The notes: generated by a model not told the origin, from the letters alone. A DNA stretch of 25,775 nucleotides from an uncultured Clostridia bacterium (GCA_949739095.1 CATIYX010000180.1:1-25775), one strand, 5' to 3'; positions 16,607 to 25,083 are shown, numbered from the stretch's first letter. A program made the numbers and translations.

Positions 16607-17115
16607 TCCCGAACGGCCCTGCCGGTCGGCGTTTGAGGCAACTGTGGCGGCTTGCCGACACCGTTGCTTTATCCTGCTTAGAAATATTCCGCTGTATTCT
16701 CACTCAAAACCGCTCTGTTTTCTCCATCTTCCAATCTGCAAATTTATGAGGGCTGCAATGTTTTTCCTTGTTCTCATTTTCTCAAAATCGGGGCATTTTT
16801 CGCCGTATCCAGTGTCAACGTGTACTTTCTCCACCAGAGCTTTGTTCGTTGAAATTTTCGCCTGTTTTTTGTGAAACACCCCTCGCCAATTCTCTATCCG
16901 TATACTTTAACGTGCATCTTCGTTTTCGGAACGCATATATTTTTCAATTTCAGCCTTTCGATGTTCCAATTCTTTTTTCTCATACAGTTTTTCCAATTCA
17001 TAGTCTATCGCCTCTTGTATCGGGCGAATCGTGTACATTAAATTGCCGTTTAACTTCTTTCCATCTCTATTTCAGTGTGCATATTATCTATTTCAAAAAA
17101 TTTTTGGAGGACATT
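16607..17115. other. Low-information interval between integrase and the DUF6076-like gene
   Basis: Apart from the short minus-strand frames around 16830-17036, no intact gene, RNA gene or terminator is evident here. The mix of short coding-like frames with stops suggests decayed accessory DNA. Confidence 0.4.
16911..17036 (-). CDS. Possible small protein or gene remnant (42 residues)
   Basis: ATG at 17036 opens MYTIRPIQEAIDYELEKLYE and continues as a charged coiled-coil-like helix ending '...SENEDAR', stop at 16911-16913. There is no strong RBS. A further minus-strand frame just downstream ('YTDRELARGVSQKTGENFNE', to about 16832) also looks coding-like but lacks a clear start. Both may be remnants of an accessory gene of the island. 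I do not recognise either. Confidence 0.3.
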
Positions 17116-18241
17116 ATGTTTGCATTCAAAGCGTATTTTTGGCACAGTAATGTGTATATAAACGAGAAATATAAATATGCTGCCGGAGAAATCCTGACTG
17201 CATATTTGAACACAAAATATTATAAATTGGGATTTGACAAGGGAATTACGAAGGTTGCGAGTCAAATTATTTCTTGATGATAATATGGACTATGAACTTC
17301 ATTCGGAATACAATTCCAATGTATATAAAGCAATCTCAATCTTTGAGAATATTCATGATAAACTGAAAAAACTTCCACCGGATAATAAAATTATTAAACC
17401 GAATTATATGAAGTTGGATGACTTGCTGAATGAATATGACATATTTTTTAAAGATGGTCTGGACGATTCTGATGAAGACATTACATGGGAAACCTCAACC
17501 AAATATGGTACCGGTGAAATAAATGATAACGAGCATAGCGTGCTGCGTCTGCATACTTTTTGCCCTGACGACTTAGAACATATTAAAAATTACAATACGA
17601 AGATGTCTGATGTGTTGCATGACTTCCATAAGGCTTTAAATGACTTCTTTAATCAGTACATTTTGTTGCTTGAATCATATAAAACTATTTTCGAGGTGTT
17701 CAAAACCTTCATAGATAATTTTCTGCATCGAAAAGAAACTTTTCTCACCGATGGAGAATTAGCAAATTCTTTTGATAAATTTAACAACATACACGGAATG
17801 AATTTTGAAAGTATTCAATGCCGTATGAATTCACTCCGCTATAAATCTTTGAAAGATGCATCGGGCAAATCTATTCTGTGTGAGGAAATTCATTTTGATG
17901 ATTTACAATCATTTCTGTATTTCGATTTCTTTAACGGAATCAGGCATAATTATATCCCTAACAAATGCAAACATTGCGGAAAGTATTTTTTAATTCAAGG
18001 TGGAAAATATTTCAGCTATTGCAACAGACCGTTAGAAGATGACCCGCGCAAAACCTGCCGAGACGTAGGCTCCAGACGCAGATACGGCGACAAATGCAAA
18101 AATGACCCAATCTGGCAAACCTATAACCGTGCATACAAAGCTCATTACGCAAGGTATATGAAAAAGAAAATAACTGTCGCCGAGTTTGAAGAGTGGTCAC
18201 GCTTTGCCTCCGAAATTCGTGACAAAACAATCGCCGGATAG
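17116..18241 (+). pseudogene. DUF6076-like protein gene with Cys-rich C-terminus, frameshifted near its 5' end
   Basis: ATG at 17116 has a strong TTGGAGGACATT ribosome site and reads MFAFKAYFWHSNVYINEKYK... to a TGA at 17275-17277. The following ~320 codons are in another frame and open from before 17234 to 18241. Dropping one T near 17270 would join 'ASQIIS' to 'DDNMDYELHSEY'. The body is acidic and helical. The C-terminus has 'CKHCGKYF' and 'YCNRP---DPRKTC', four cysteines of a likely zinc ribbon, then a basic segment 'RRRYGDKC'. That layout resembles the uncharacterised DUF6076 family; the assignment is from memory of the pattern. A shorter product from ATG 17285 is possible, but no RBS is seen there. 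Function unknown. Confidence 0.7.
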
Positions 18242-18346
18242 ATTCCATTTGACGAGTGCTACACCGAAATCCGCCGCTAACTCTTTTCTTTGTTTACTGC
18301 GGCTCATTTTTTGATATAGGGTTAACTCTGCTTTTTCTTAAAACAA

Positions 18347-18375
18347 TTGAATGTGTATAAGAACTATGTTATAAT
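18347..18375 (+). promoter_or_regulatory. Promoter of the DUF1016-type gene
   Basis: TTGAAT at 18347-18352 and TATAAT at 18370-18375 with a 17-bp spacer, followed by AGAAAGGA and the ATG at 18411. The promoter remains intact although the gene is broken. Confidence 0.75.
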
Positions 18376-18410
18376 GAGTGTGTAATTCGCAGAAAGGAAA
18401 TATGTGAAAT

Positions 18411-19013
18411 ATGTTAATGAATGATAATCAATATTTATCTATTATCGAAAATATAAAAGCGGAGATTGGGAACGCTCAATTTAAGGCAGCGATTTCAGTA
18501 AACCGTGAACTTGTCATGCTTTATTACAATATAGGCTTAATCATAAATGAACATAAAACTTGGGGAAATAAATTTATAGAAAATCTTGCAAGAGACATTA
18601 AACTTGCATTTCCTAATTCTATCGGATATTCAGTAAGAAATCTTAAATATATGGCAAAATTTGCAGCAGAATATCCGGATAGAGAATTTGTGCAGACAGC
18701 GTCTGCACAAATTCCATGGTCGCATAACTGTGCTATTATGGATAAGATTAAAGATATTGATGTAAGAACTTAGTATATTGATAAAACTATTGAAAACAGC
18801 TGGTCCCACAGCGTACTAATACACCAAATTGAAAGCGGTCTTTACGAACGGCAGGCTATTGCCGAAAAAATTTCAAATTTTGAAAACAGACTTCCTGCTT
18901 CGCAAAGTGAGCTTGCTATGCAGACTATGAAAGATCCATACATTTTTGATTTTATTCCATTCAAATTACAGCGTTTTCTAAACGATATGTTATTCGCACA
19001 GACCGATTTTTGA
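18411..19013 (+). pseudogene. DUF1016 (YhcG-like PD-(D/E)XK nuclease family) gene, nonsense-mutated and truncated
   Basis: Codons 1-120 match the DUF1016 N-terminal helical domain ('YLSIIENIKAEIGNAQFKAA', 'LYYNIG', 'GYSVRNLKYMAKF', 'IPWSHN'). An in-frame TAG at 18771-18773 stands where the family has tryptophan (R-x-WYI...KTIENGWS), a TGG to TAG change. The same frame continues 'YIDKTIENSWSHSVLIHQIE', 'LYERQAIAEKISNFE', 'KDPYIFDFIPF', then loses similarity and stops at 19011-19013. The C-terminal PD-(D/E)XK nuclease domain (normally another ~150 residues) is missing. Members are often linked to restriction-modification or mobile loci. The product here is very unlikely to be active. Confidence 0.88.
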
Positions 19014-19078
19014 TCTATTCCGCTTATACTATATGTGCAAATAACCTGAAAAGAATTTTTTCCTTTCTTTGTTTATAA

Positions 19079-19097
19079 CGGTTCAAAATTTGAACCG
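19079..19097. terminator. Short perfect inverted repeat, possible terminator of the glycosidase operon
   Basis: CGGTTCAAA and TTTGAACCG flank a single base. It holds the last stop codon (19083-19085) of the GH3 remnant and lies between converging units. No strong U tract follows on the minus strand; on the plus strand a T-rich run precedes rather than follows it. Assignment is weak. Confidence 0.4.
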
Positions 19098-19542
19098 CTT
19101 CAGAATAATTCTCAGGCAATGCTTGCTAAACCCGTAAAAAATATTTAAAACAATAACAATCTCTATAGACTTTTGTATGCCATCACTTGTTGTTTCCTCC
19201 GCAACCGCCCGATACGCTTTTTCAATCAGTTCGATATGAAAACTTGCCGCCTCCGCAAGCGGAATCGGTAAAACCGTGTGATATCCGCGAATGACGTCAC
19301 GACCAAAATCAACGATATTTCTGTCAATGATTCCTCCACTGCGATTCTTTGCCATTCGTTTAATAAGGACACATCTATTCTCTTTGCTCTTTATTTCCCG
19401 CCGTTGCAATATCCACAAGTATAACAGAACCAACTTATCCTTTTTGGATTTCCTCCTGAATCTGCTTTGCATCCTCTAACTGTATTTGATATAATTGCCT
19501 GATTTTCTCCTCTAAAGACATGCTGCTGATTTCCTCAATCAT
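19083..19542 (-). pseudogene. GH3 beta-glucosidase gene remnant (N-terminal ~150 codons, multiply broken)
   Basis: From ATG at 19542, frame 1 reads 'MSLEEKIRQLYQIQLEDA' and 'IQEEIQKG', hits TAA at 19437-19435, and continues 'VGSVILVDIATAGNKEQRE' to TAG at 19377-19375. A second frame then gives 'IDVSLLNEWQRIAVEES', and a third gives 'FGRDVIRGYHTVLPIPLAEA' and 'ELIEKAYRAVAEETTSDGI'. In order, these are the conserved N-terminal blocks of GH3 enzymes (LEEKIGQL, QRIAVEES, GRDVIHGYHTVLPIPLA). Similarity ends near 19150. One nonsense codon, at least two frameshifts and a missing ~80% of the enzyme make it a clear pseudogene. It is the last member of the GH88-GH36 operon and is truncated at the border with the integrase island. 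Confidence 0.9.
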
Positions 19543-19647
19543 TTTTGCTTGACTTTATAATTATGACCTTCCTTTCCGCTGTGCTACAAGGCACAAAAGG
19601 TAATGAAATCCAAAGCTGTAGAGCAGCATCTTGGCTGCACAAAGCAT

Positions 19648-21432
19648 TTATTGCAATAGTAAATTAGGCGCTTCAGTAATACATGCAATTCCAGACGTCG
19701 GAACAGAAAGTTCAATCATCAAACTGTCTTTCGGCAAACAAAGCTTTTGGACAACATTGCCCATACAGTCAAAAATAACACACTCTTTGCCTCCCCAACG
19801 CTTTGCGTCTTTCAAAATGATTCCGCTTTTTCCCAACCCGTTAACTAAAATCAACTTTTCTGCGCTTTCCTTTATCTCAACCACTTGATTCTCATACGCC
19901 GTAACAATCATTGTTCCATCCTTTTCAGTACAAACAGCCGAATAATTCGCCCACGGCGCGACCGCTTTGAAATGTTCACTGAGTAAAACGTCTCGATACT
20001 CACACCAGAACTTAAGGTAAAACGCAAGCATTTTTTTATGTTCCTCATTTATTTTTTCCAGCCGCACCGAAATCTGCGGTACCGTATATAAAATACTAAT
20101 CATCTGCTGTGCGGCATTTTCCGGCGTATCCTCATAATTCCATTCGAGCATATCCGAATGCACTGCTGTGTTTCCCGAAAGCATACGCAAATCCACCATG
20201 CCGATACGATTTTTCAGACCATCTGCCGGACAATCGGATACTCTCAGCATGTTCCCGTATGTCTGCATCAAAGGTCCCATATATTTCTGCCTGAATTCAA
20301 TTAAAATATCCGGATTTATTTCCCGCAATTTAGTCATTGCATCATGCAGCAACGCTTCTATACCGTCTTCCAGGGAATCAAAATCTCTCCCGTTCCCGCT
20401 TTTGTGCAAAGAATACTCTGTCAGATTAAATCTATCAATAAAATCAAGCTTAAATCCATCTAACTTCCATTCCGACGCGGCTCTTGTGTATAAGCCAATC
20501 AGATATTCTCTGACGTGCGGAAATCTCGGGTCAAGACAACACCACTCTTTCTCTTCCGGATTATCAAGAAAACAATTTTCAAACTGTTTCCACGCCTCGG
20601 AGTTTCTGCCCACAAACGGTACAGAATACCACAGAATGACTTTCATATCCAGGTCGTGTATCCTTTTAATTAACTGCTTCATATCCCCGACTTTCTTTTT
20701 TGATATCTGCCAATCACCGCAGTATGAATATACACAGGAACAATCATCTGTCTGCCAGCCGTCGTCTATAAGAACTGCACGGCAGCCGAATGTTTTCGCG
20801 ATTCTACATTGTTCCACAATCTCGTCCGCATTCAAATCCTGATGAAAACTATACCATGTAGAATACATAGGATATTTTGCAACATCGGGAACATAGGCGC
20901 TTGCATATCCGTATTCGCTCCACCATTCTCTCACTTCGGCAATCGCTTGGTAGTATGGAATATCCCTCAAATCAATCCGAAGGTCTGCATCGTACGAACG
21001 CAGTTTCCCAACCGGAAGTGTAAATATATCAATAGAACAAGTGATAATCACATCCGATTCGTTGACGCCCATACGAAACTGCACAGGAGTTTTGGGATCC
21101 GACAGTGCTACCGTCATTCTATTTTTCCCTGTTCGGCTAATCGCCGTTTGAACAGGAGCGCCCTCCCCTGCTCTGGAGTCCGCTTTATTTCCTTTCCAAA
21201 CAGGCATAATATTACGCTCGTCAACGTGAAGTGGACTCCATACCGAAAAAATATCTATGCAAGGCACTTTAAAGTTTAACGATACCATTTCAGGGTGGAC
21301 GCTGCCTTCATATGTGAATTTCAAGCGAAATACCGCAACGCCGTTTTCACGGTATGTATTTATAATTTCCATGTTTTGGACATTGCCTTTTTCCTTTACA
21401 GTCAGTTCTATTTTATTGATATCAGTTATCAT
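19648..21432 (-). CDS. GH36-family glycoside hydrolase (alpha-galactosidase type)
   Basis: This 594-residue protein lacks a signal peptide, so it is probably cytoplasmic. An N-terminal beta-sandwich (~1-170) precedes a TIM barrel (~180-500) and a C-terminal beta domain. Signature blocks: 'LIDDGWQTDD' (221-230), 'DGFKLDFIDRF' with probable nucleophile D330, and 'RVSDCPADGLKNR' (397-409) with probable acid/base D400 or D404. These match clan GH-D/GH36. The ATG at 21432 has GAGGAG 8 nt upstream. It follows the GH88 gene by ~50 nt and precedes the GH3 remnant. It likely removes alpha-linked galactose or a related sugar from imported oligosaccharides; exact specificity cannot be read, and some family members act on other alpha-glycosides. 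Confidence 0.88.
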   Translation of the reverse strand: MITDINKIELTVKEKGNVQNMEIINTYRENGVAVFRLKFTYEGSVHPEMVSLNFKVPCIDIFSVWSPLHVDERNIMPVWKGNKADSRAGEGAPVQTAISRTGKNRMTVALSDPKTPVQFRMGVNESDVIITCSIDIFTLPVGKLRSYDADLRIDLRDIPYYQAIAEVREWWSEYGYASAYVPDVAKYPMYSTWYSFHQDLNADEIVEQCRIAKTFGCRAVLIDDGWQTDDCSCVYSYCGDWQISKKKVGDMKQLIKRIHDLDMKVILWYSVPFVGRNSEAWKQFENCFLDNPEEKEWCCLDPRFPHVREYLIGLYTRAASEWKLDGFKLDFIDRFNLTEYSLHKSGNGRDFDSLEDGIEALLHDAMTKLREINPDILIEFRQKYMGPLMQTYGNMLRVSDCPADGLKNRIGMVDLRMLSGNTAVHSDMLEWNYEDTPENAAQQMISILYTVPQISVRLEKINEEHKKMLAFYLKFWCEYRDVLLSEHFKAVAPWANYSAVCTEKDGTMIVTAYENQVVEIKESAEKLILVNGLGKSGIILKDAKRWGGKECVIFDCMGNVVQKLCLPKDSLMIELSVPTSGIACITEAPNLLLQ

Positions 21433-21483
21433 CCTGTTTTCTCCTCTTTGTCTAATTATTTTCTAAGCACTACTTCAAAATCA

Positions 21484-22605
21484 TCACCAAAACAGCATAT
21501 CAAACCCTTTCAGCTTATAAATTGCCTCCGTGAAGAAATAATCACCGTAAATAATCGGAATATGCTTGCTGCTGTCCGGAGAATGATACGCCTCTGTTCC
21601 CTTTTGCAAAATGGAATCCTCTTTGTCGCTCCAATCACAGAAATCTTTTTCCAAAGCCTTTAAGATACGCAAGGCCGCTTTCATGTATAAGGGCTGTTCA
21701 TGCTCCGGCACATTTTTGGCAATTTCTATCAAACCGCAAGCAGCGCAGGCGCCTGCCGTAGTATCATAAATGACAGGCTCTTTCGGCGCACGGAAGTCGC
21801 ACAGCGGCACGGCATATTCGGCGATGTTGGCAATAAAGTAGTGCGCTACACGCTTTGCCGCATCCAAATATACTTGTTTTTGAGTATGTATGTAGCTGAG
21901 AACATATCCGTACAGCGCCCAACTCTGTCCGCGCGACCAGGACGACCCCAATTCATACCCCTGTCCGCCAAACGCTTCCACAGGTTCACCTGTCACAATA
22001 TCAAGGTCTACCATATGATGGACAGAACCGTCTGCGCGCAGATGCGTTTTCATAGTAGTATCCGCATGACTCATCGCAACATATTGATAGCGCGGATCTC
22101 CTGTTTCGTCAGAAGCCCAATAGAGCAACGGAATATTCATCATACAATCGATAATGACCCGACCAATCATATTTCCGTTCCAAGCACGGATAAATTTTCC
22201 GCCGGAATTAAATCTTGCAGCAAGAATATCTGCCGCATGCAATGCACGTACCTTAGATTTATGTCCGCCAAACAAACGGTAGTTGACCCCCGCCGAGATA
22301 TGCCACATAAAACCAACGTCATGATTCAGGTGGTCGTAATCTTCAAAGGCTTCATCCAGGAGTTCTTCCGCGTGTTCTGCTGTTTTGCGATATTGCTCAT
22401 CTTTCGTGCCGACATACATCAGCCACATCAACCCCGGCCAAAAACCGTTTGTCCACCAGCACACACCATCGCCGCTGTTTTTTTCTACATGCTTTCCGTT
22501 TTCCGTCGTATAAGGCAGCTTATCAAAAGATGCTTGACTGACCGGCTTTAATTTTTTATCGATTTTCTCCCATATTTCATCTATCCATGTTTTATTCTCA
22601 TTCAT
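21484..22605 (-). CDS. GH88 unsaturated glucuronyl hydrolase
   Basis: From the ATG at 22605 the protein has 373 residues (a GTG at 22617 in the same frame would add four). The (alpha/alpha)6-barrel pattern and catalytic aspartates of UGL enzymes are visible: 'NHDVGFMW' (D~96) and 'GRVIIDCMMNIPLLYW' (D~153), plus 'GSSWSRGQSWALYGY'. There is no signal peptide, so it acts in the cytoplasm. It hydrates and releases the 4,5-unsaturated uronic acid left at the non-reducing end by polysaccharide lyases, which implies that lyase-generated uronate-containing oligosaccharides are imported. The upstream binding protein and AraC regulator support this. Neither start has a normally spaced RBS; the nearest, GAAAGGAGAG at 22670-22661, is beyond an inverted repeat. 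Confidence 0.92.
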   Translation of the reverse strand: MNENKTWIDEIWEKIDKKLKPVSQASFDKLPYTTENGKHVEKNSGDGVCWWTNGFWPGLMWLMYVGTKDEQYRKTAEHAEELLDEAFEDYDHLNHDVGFMWHISAGVNYRLFGGHKSKVRALHAADILAARFNSGGKFIRAWNGNMIGRVIIDCMMNIPLLYWASDETGDPRYQYVAMSHADTTMKTHLRADGSVHHMVDLDIVTGEPVEAFGGQGYELGSSWSRGQSWALYGYVLSYIHTQKQVYLDAAKRVAHYFIANIAEYAVPLCDFRAPKEPVIYDTTAGACAACGLIEIAKNVPEHEQPLYMKAALRILKALEKDFCDWSDKEDSILQKGTEAYHSPDSSKHIPIIYGDYFFTEAIYKLKGFDMLFW

Positions 22606-22628
22606 TATATTTTGCACAATTCATTTTG

Positions 22629-22660
22629 TATTGATATATTGAAGGTTATATATATCAATA
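22629..22660 (-). promoter_or_regulatory. Perfect 10-bp inverted repeat between the Shine-Dalgarno and start of the GH88 gene
   Basis: TATTGATATA (22629-22638) and TATATCAATA (22651-22660) flank 12 nt. On the mRNA it begins directly after GGAGAG and ends 4 nt before an ATG (22624) that opens a 9-codon frame whose stop overlaps the GH88 ATG. It could be an operator or a stem-loop that brings the ribosome site close to the start. Confidence 0.6.
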
Positions 22661-22703
22661 CTCTCCTTTCTTTTTTACCTTTATGATACGCACAGCGCTT
22701 TTG

Positions 22704-22757
22704 AAGTATTTCATGCGGTTGGAAAATTTCAAGTATTTCATTATTTCATTATTTCAT
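22704..22757 (-). repeat. Direct-repeat cluster upstream of the GH88 gene, probable regulator site
   Basis: On the minus strand ATGAAATA occurs three times in tandem (22757-22734), the last extending to ATGAAATACTT (22741-22731). ATGAAATACTT recurs exactly 27 bp further on (22714-22704). It fills the gap between the AraC-type gene and GH88. Direct repeats at near-helical spacing are typical of AraC-family operators. Confidence 0.55.
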
Positions 22758-22764
22758 TTTAACT

Positions 22765-24981
22765 TTAGCCCTCATCCCTGGCAGCTAACTCACGGTATTG
22801 TCCGGGCGTAATTCCCTCATACCGCTTAAACGCCCGCAGAAAAACAGTTGCACTGGAAAACCCTGTATCCTCCGCAATCTGCTTAATGGTTTTCTTTGGA
22901 TTTCTCAACTGCTCCTTCGCCTTTTTCAACCGAAATTTAACAATGTAATCCGCCATACCGCCGCCAACCTGTTCTTTAAAATATTTTGAAATCCAACCTG
23001 TTGTGATTCCGAAAATATCTGCCATTTTATTCACATTCAAATCCGGATCCGCATAGTTTTCTTGAATATAATCTAAAATCTGGGTGCAGCGAGCATCTCC
23101 GACTGTATGAGCGTAATCGGCGCTTAAATCACAAAGCAAATTAATATACTTCAAAATTTCGTTCTTTGCCTGGTCAACTTGCTTGATGGTATAGATCTGT
23201 GTGGCGAAAAGATACAGTTCTTTAAAATCAATGTTTTCATTGCCGTCAATTTGTGCTGCAACTTTCAGCAGACTGCTGATAATTTCCGATGTGAGTACGC
23301 GCAGCATTTTCAAATTAATCCGTTTTACAGTCACATTATATGAAAAAATTTCCTCAATCACCTGCATGGCATTCTCCCGCTCACCCAATGTAAGAAAATT
23401 CATCAGTTTATGTTCCATTTCATCGCTGTATGCATAGTGGTCAGAAACTTCGTTAGCATCATCGTAAATGAAGATAGCGTCTTTTTGCCCAAGGAATCTT
23501 GAGTTCATGGCTTCTATTGCTTCATCAAACGCCTTGGGCAATTCTTCAATCCCGATTGCCTTGCCGCTGACCGCGCAAATGAAATCCAGCCCAAGGTCTT
23601 CACGCAGCCTGCTGCGCAAACGCGCCAATACGCCGCAAACCGTCATCAACATTGATGTATCCTTTTGTAAATTAAAAACAACAACCGCCATGTTTTGCGC
23701 CATGCAGAAATAGGTACAAATCTCCTTTTTCAGCATCGGTGGCAAATACACTGTCAGATACCGCTGAATTTTGTTAAGCGCTTCCGTGTTATCCTCTTCA
23801 TCAGTATCCTCCGGCAGGATAGCGTCAATCACAGAAACAACAAAATACTTGTCCGTCATTTGCAGATTGTATCCTGCCAGAAAATCCGTATCCACACGCT
23901 GCACATCCATCTTCCGTTCCAGTATCCGGCGCAGAATCTCCTCACGCATATATAGCTTTTGTTCTGCCAATTTTTCTTCCATACGCCTTCTGTTGCGTTC
24001 ATTTATCCTTGAAAACAGCCATACCAACGCCCCACCAAGGACGATACAAAGCAAATAACATAATACGAATGCAACGCGCACCGAACGAATGTTTTTCAGA
24101 TAGATACTGTTTGGCAGCATCCGCACATATTGTAATTCCCCAAGGTCGGACCGGGTAACGCTTACTACCTGTTTTTGCCCAAATACGTTTTTTACACAAG
24201 TCCCCTCCTTATTACAAATCTCCAAAGGCCATTGTTCCACTTTTTGGCTTGCAAATAACATTCCCTCTGTATTTGAGACAATATACAGTTCTTCCCTATC
24301 CGCCGATTTCAGCGCCACCAACAGCTCGTTCACGCATATATCATCAATCTCCACCATGATACCGATGGTTGCTTTTTTGTATATGGAAAAATTTGGATTC
24401 ACATAACGTCGACACAAAAATACCCGTCGATTCCCCTTTTTATCTGTTAAAATTTTCAGACCGCTTATCGGCATATCAAATAAATCGTTCATCCACGCTT
24501 CCTGCGTTGCATAACACTCTGAAAATGACATTTGAAATGCCGTTTTCAGCGAAACAATACCATTTGTATCAATACAAATGTCCTGTTCTTGCAATATAAT
24601 ATAAGCATTTTTAAAAATTCGGCTGTTCGTATCACTGTTTCTGATATCCCGAACGATATTACCGGCATACTCCGAACGTCTACGCGGCACGATATTAGCA
24701 TGACTGAGCATTGTGACATTATTGGACTGAATAAGATTATACGAAATATTATCCAGTTCCTGTAAATAATTATCAAAAATATTTTTTGTATGTTCAATAG
24801 CGGAGGCATTGGTTTTTACCAGTTCTTGTTCAATCACGCCAATCGCATTGGTATAACCTGCCAGATTAATTACAATCGACAGTAGAATAATGACAGAATA
24901 ACTGCCAATCCACCATGCATATTTCGTGAATCTTTCATCTTTCCGCAGTTTTTTTATCGTCTCACCGATGAACCGCTTCAT
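22765..24981 (-). CDS. Membrane-tethered AraC-family transcriptional regulator with extracellular sensor
   Basis: This 738-residue protein has membrane helices at ~22-42 and ~302-324 enclosing a ~260-residue extracytoplasmic Cache-like sensor ('IGIMVEIDDICVNELLVALK' region, shortened IGIMVEIDDICVNELL). A cytoplasmic coiled linker ('RRRMEEKLAEQKLYMREEIL') and a ~250-residue middle region follow, then two AraC helix-turn-helix motifs at ~632-735 ('VNKMADIFGITTGWISKYF', 'IKQIAEDTGFSSATVFLRAF'). It has no kinase or receiver, so it is a one-component sensor-regulator of the YtdP-like class. The ATG at 24981 has AGGAGG 12 nt upstream. It lies between a solute-binding protein gene and GH88/GH36, which it probably activates in response to an external oligosaccharide. 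Confidence 0.9.
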   Translation of the reverse strand: MKRFIGETIKKLRKDERFTKYAWWIGSYSVIILLSIVINLAGYTNAIGVIEQELVKTNASAIEHTKNIFDNYLQELDNISYNLIQSNNVTMLSHANIVPRRRSEYAGNIVRDIRNSDTNSRIFKNAYIILQEQDICIDTNGIVSLKTAFQMSFSECYATQEAWMNDLFDMPISGLKILTDKKGNRRVFLCRRYVNPNFSIYKKATIGIMVEIDDICVNELLVALKSADREELYIVSNTEGMLFASQKVEQWPLEICNKEGTCVKNVFGQKQVVSVTRSDLGELQYVRMLPNSIYLKNIRSVRVAFVLCYLLCIVLGGALVWLFSRINERNRRRMEEKLAEQKLYMREEILRRILERKMDVQRVDTDFLAGYNLQMTDKYFVVSVIDAILPEDTDEEDNTEALNKIQRYLTVYLPPMLKKEICTYFCMAQNMAVVVFNLQKDTSMLMTVCGVLARLRSRLREDLGLDFICAVSGKAIGIEELPKAFDEAIEAMNSRFLGQKDAIFIYDDANEVSDHYAYSDEMEHKLMNFLTLGERENAMQVIEEIFSYNVTVKRINLKMLRVLTSEIISSLLKVAAQIDGNENIDFKELYLFATQIYTIKQVDQAKNEILKYINLLCDLSADYAHTVGDARCTQILDYIQENYADPDLNVNKMADIFGITTGWISKYFKEQVGGGMADYIVKFRLKKAKEQLRNPKKTIKQIAEDTGFSSATVFLRAFKRYEGITPGQYRELAARDEG

Positions 24982-25000
24982 TTCCCTTTGTTTCCTCCTT

Positions 25001-25036
25001 CACAAAGAAGCCGACGCTCAACTGATGAACGCCGGC
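25001..25036 (-). terminator. Strong hairpin with U-rich tail between the second binding-protein gene and the AraC regulator
   Basis: GCCGGCGTTCA pairs with TGAGCGTCGGC (11 bp including two G-U pairs) around a TCAGT loop, followed by TTCTTTG. It should end the binding-protein transcript. It lies directly against the AGGAGG of the regulator gene, leaving no room for a promoter between them. Confidence 0.75.
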
Positions 25037-25054
25037 TCCGGCTGCTGTTAACCT

Positions 25055-25083
25055 ATCTTACCATATATCTGCCTTCCGGACAA
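25055..25083 (-). promoter_or_regulatory. Possible promoter of the membrane AraC regulator
   Basis: Minus-strand TTGTCC (25083-25078) and TAAGAT (25060-25055) are 17 bp apart, just after the binding-protein stop. If used, transcription would start before the hairpin at 25036-25001 and must read through it. Confidence 0.5.

Noticed and set aside
17050..17265. Minus-strand 71-codon frame opposite the start of the DUF6076-like gene
   Set aside because: It runs antisense to a region with a strong RBS and coherent plus-strand protein, and it starts at TTG without an RBS.
18270..18312. GCCGC...GCGGC followed by T6 after the DUF6076-like gene
   Set aside because: The stem is only 5 bp with a loop over 20 nt, too weak to call a terminator.
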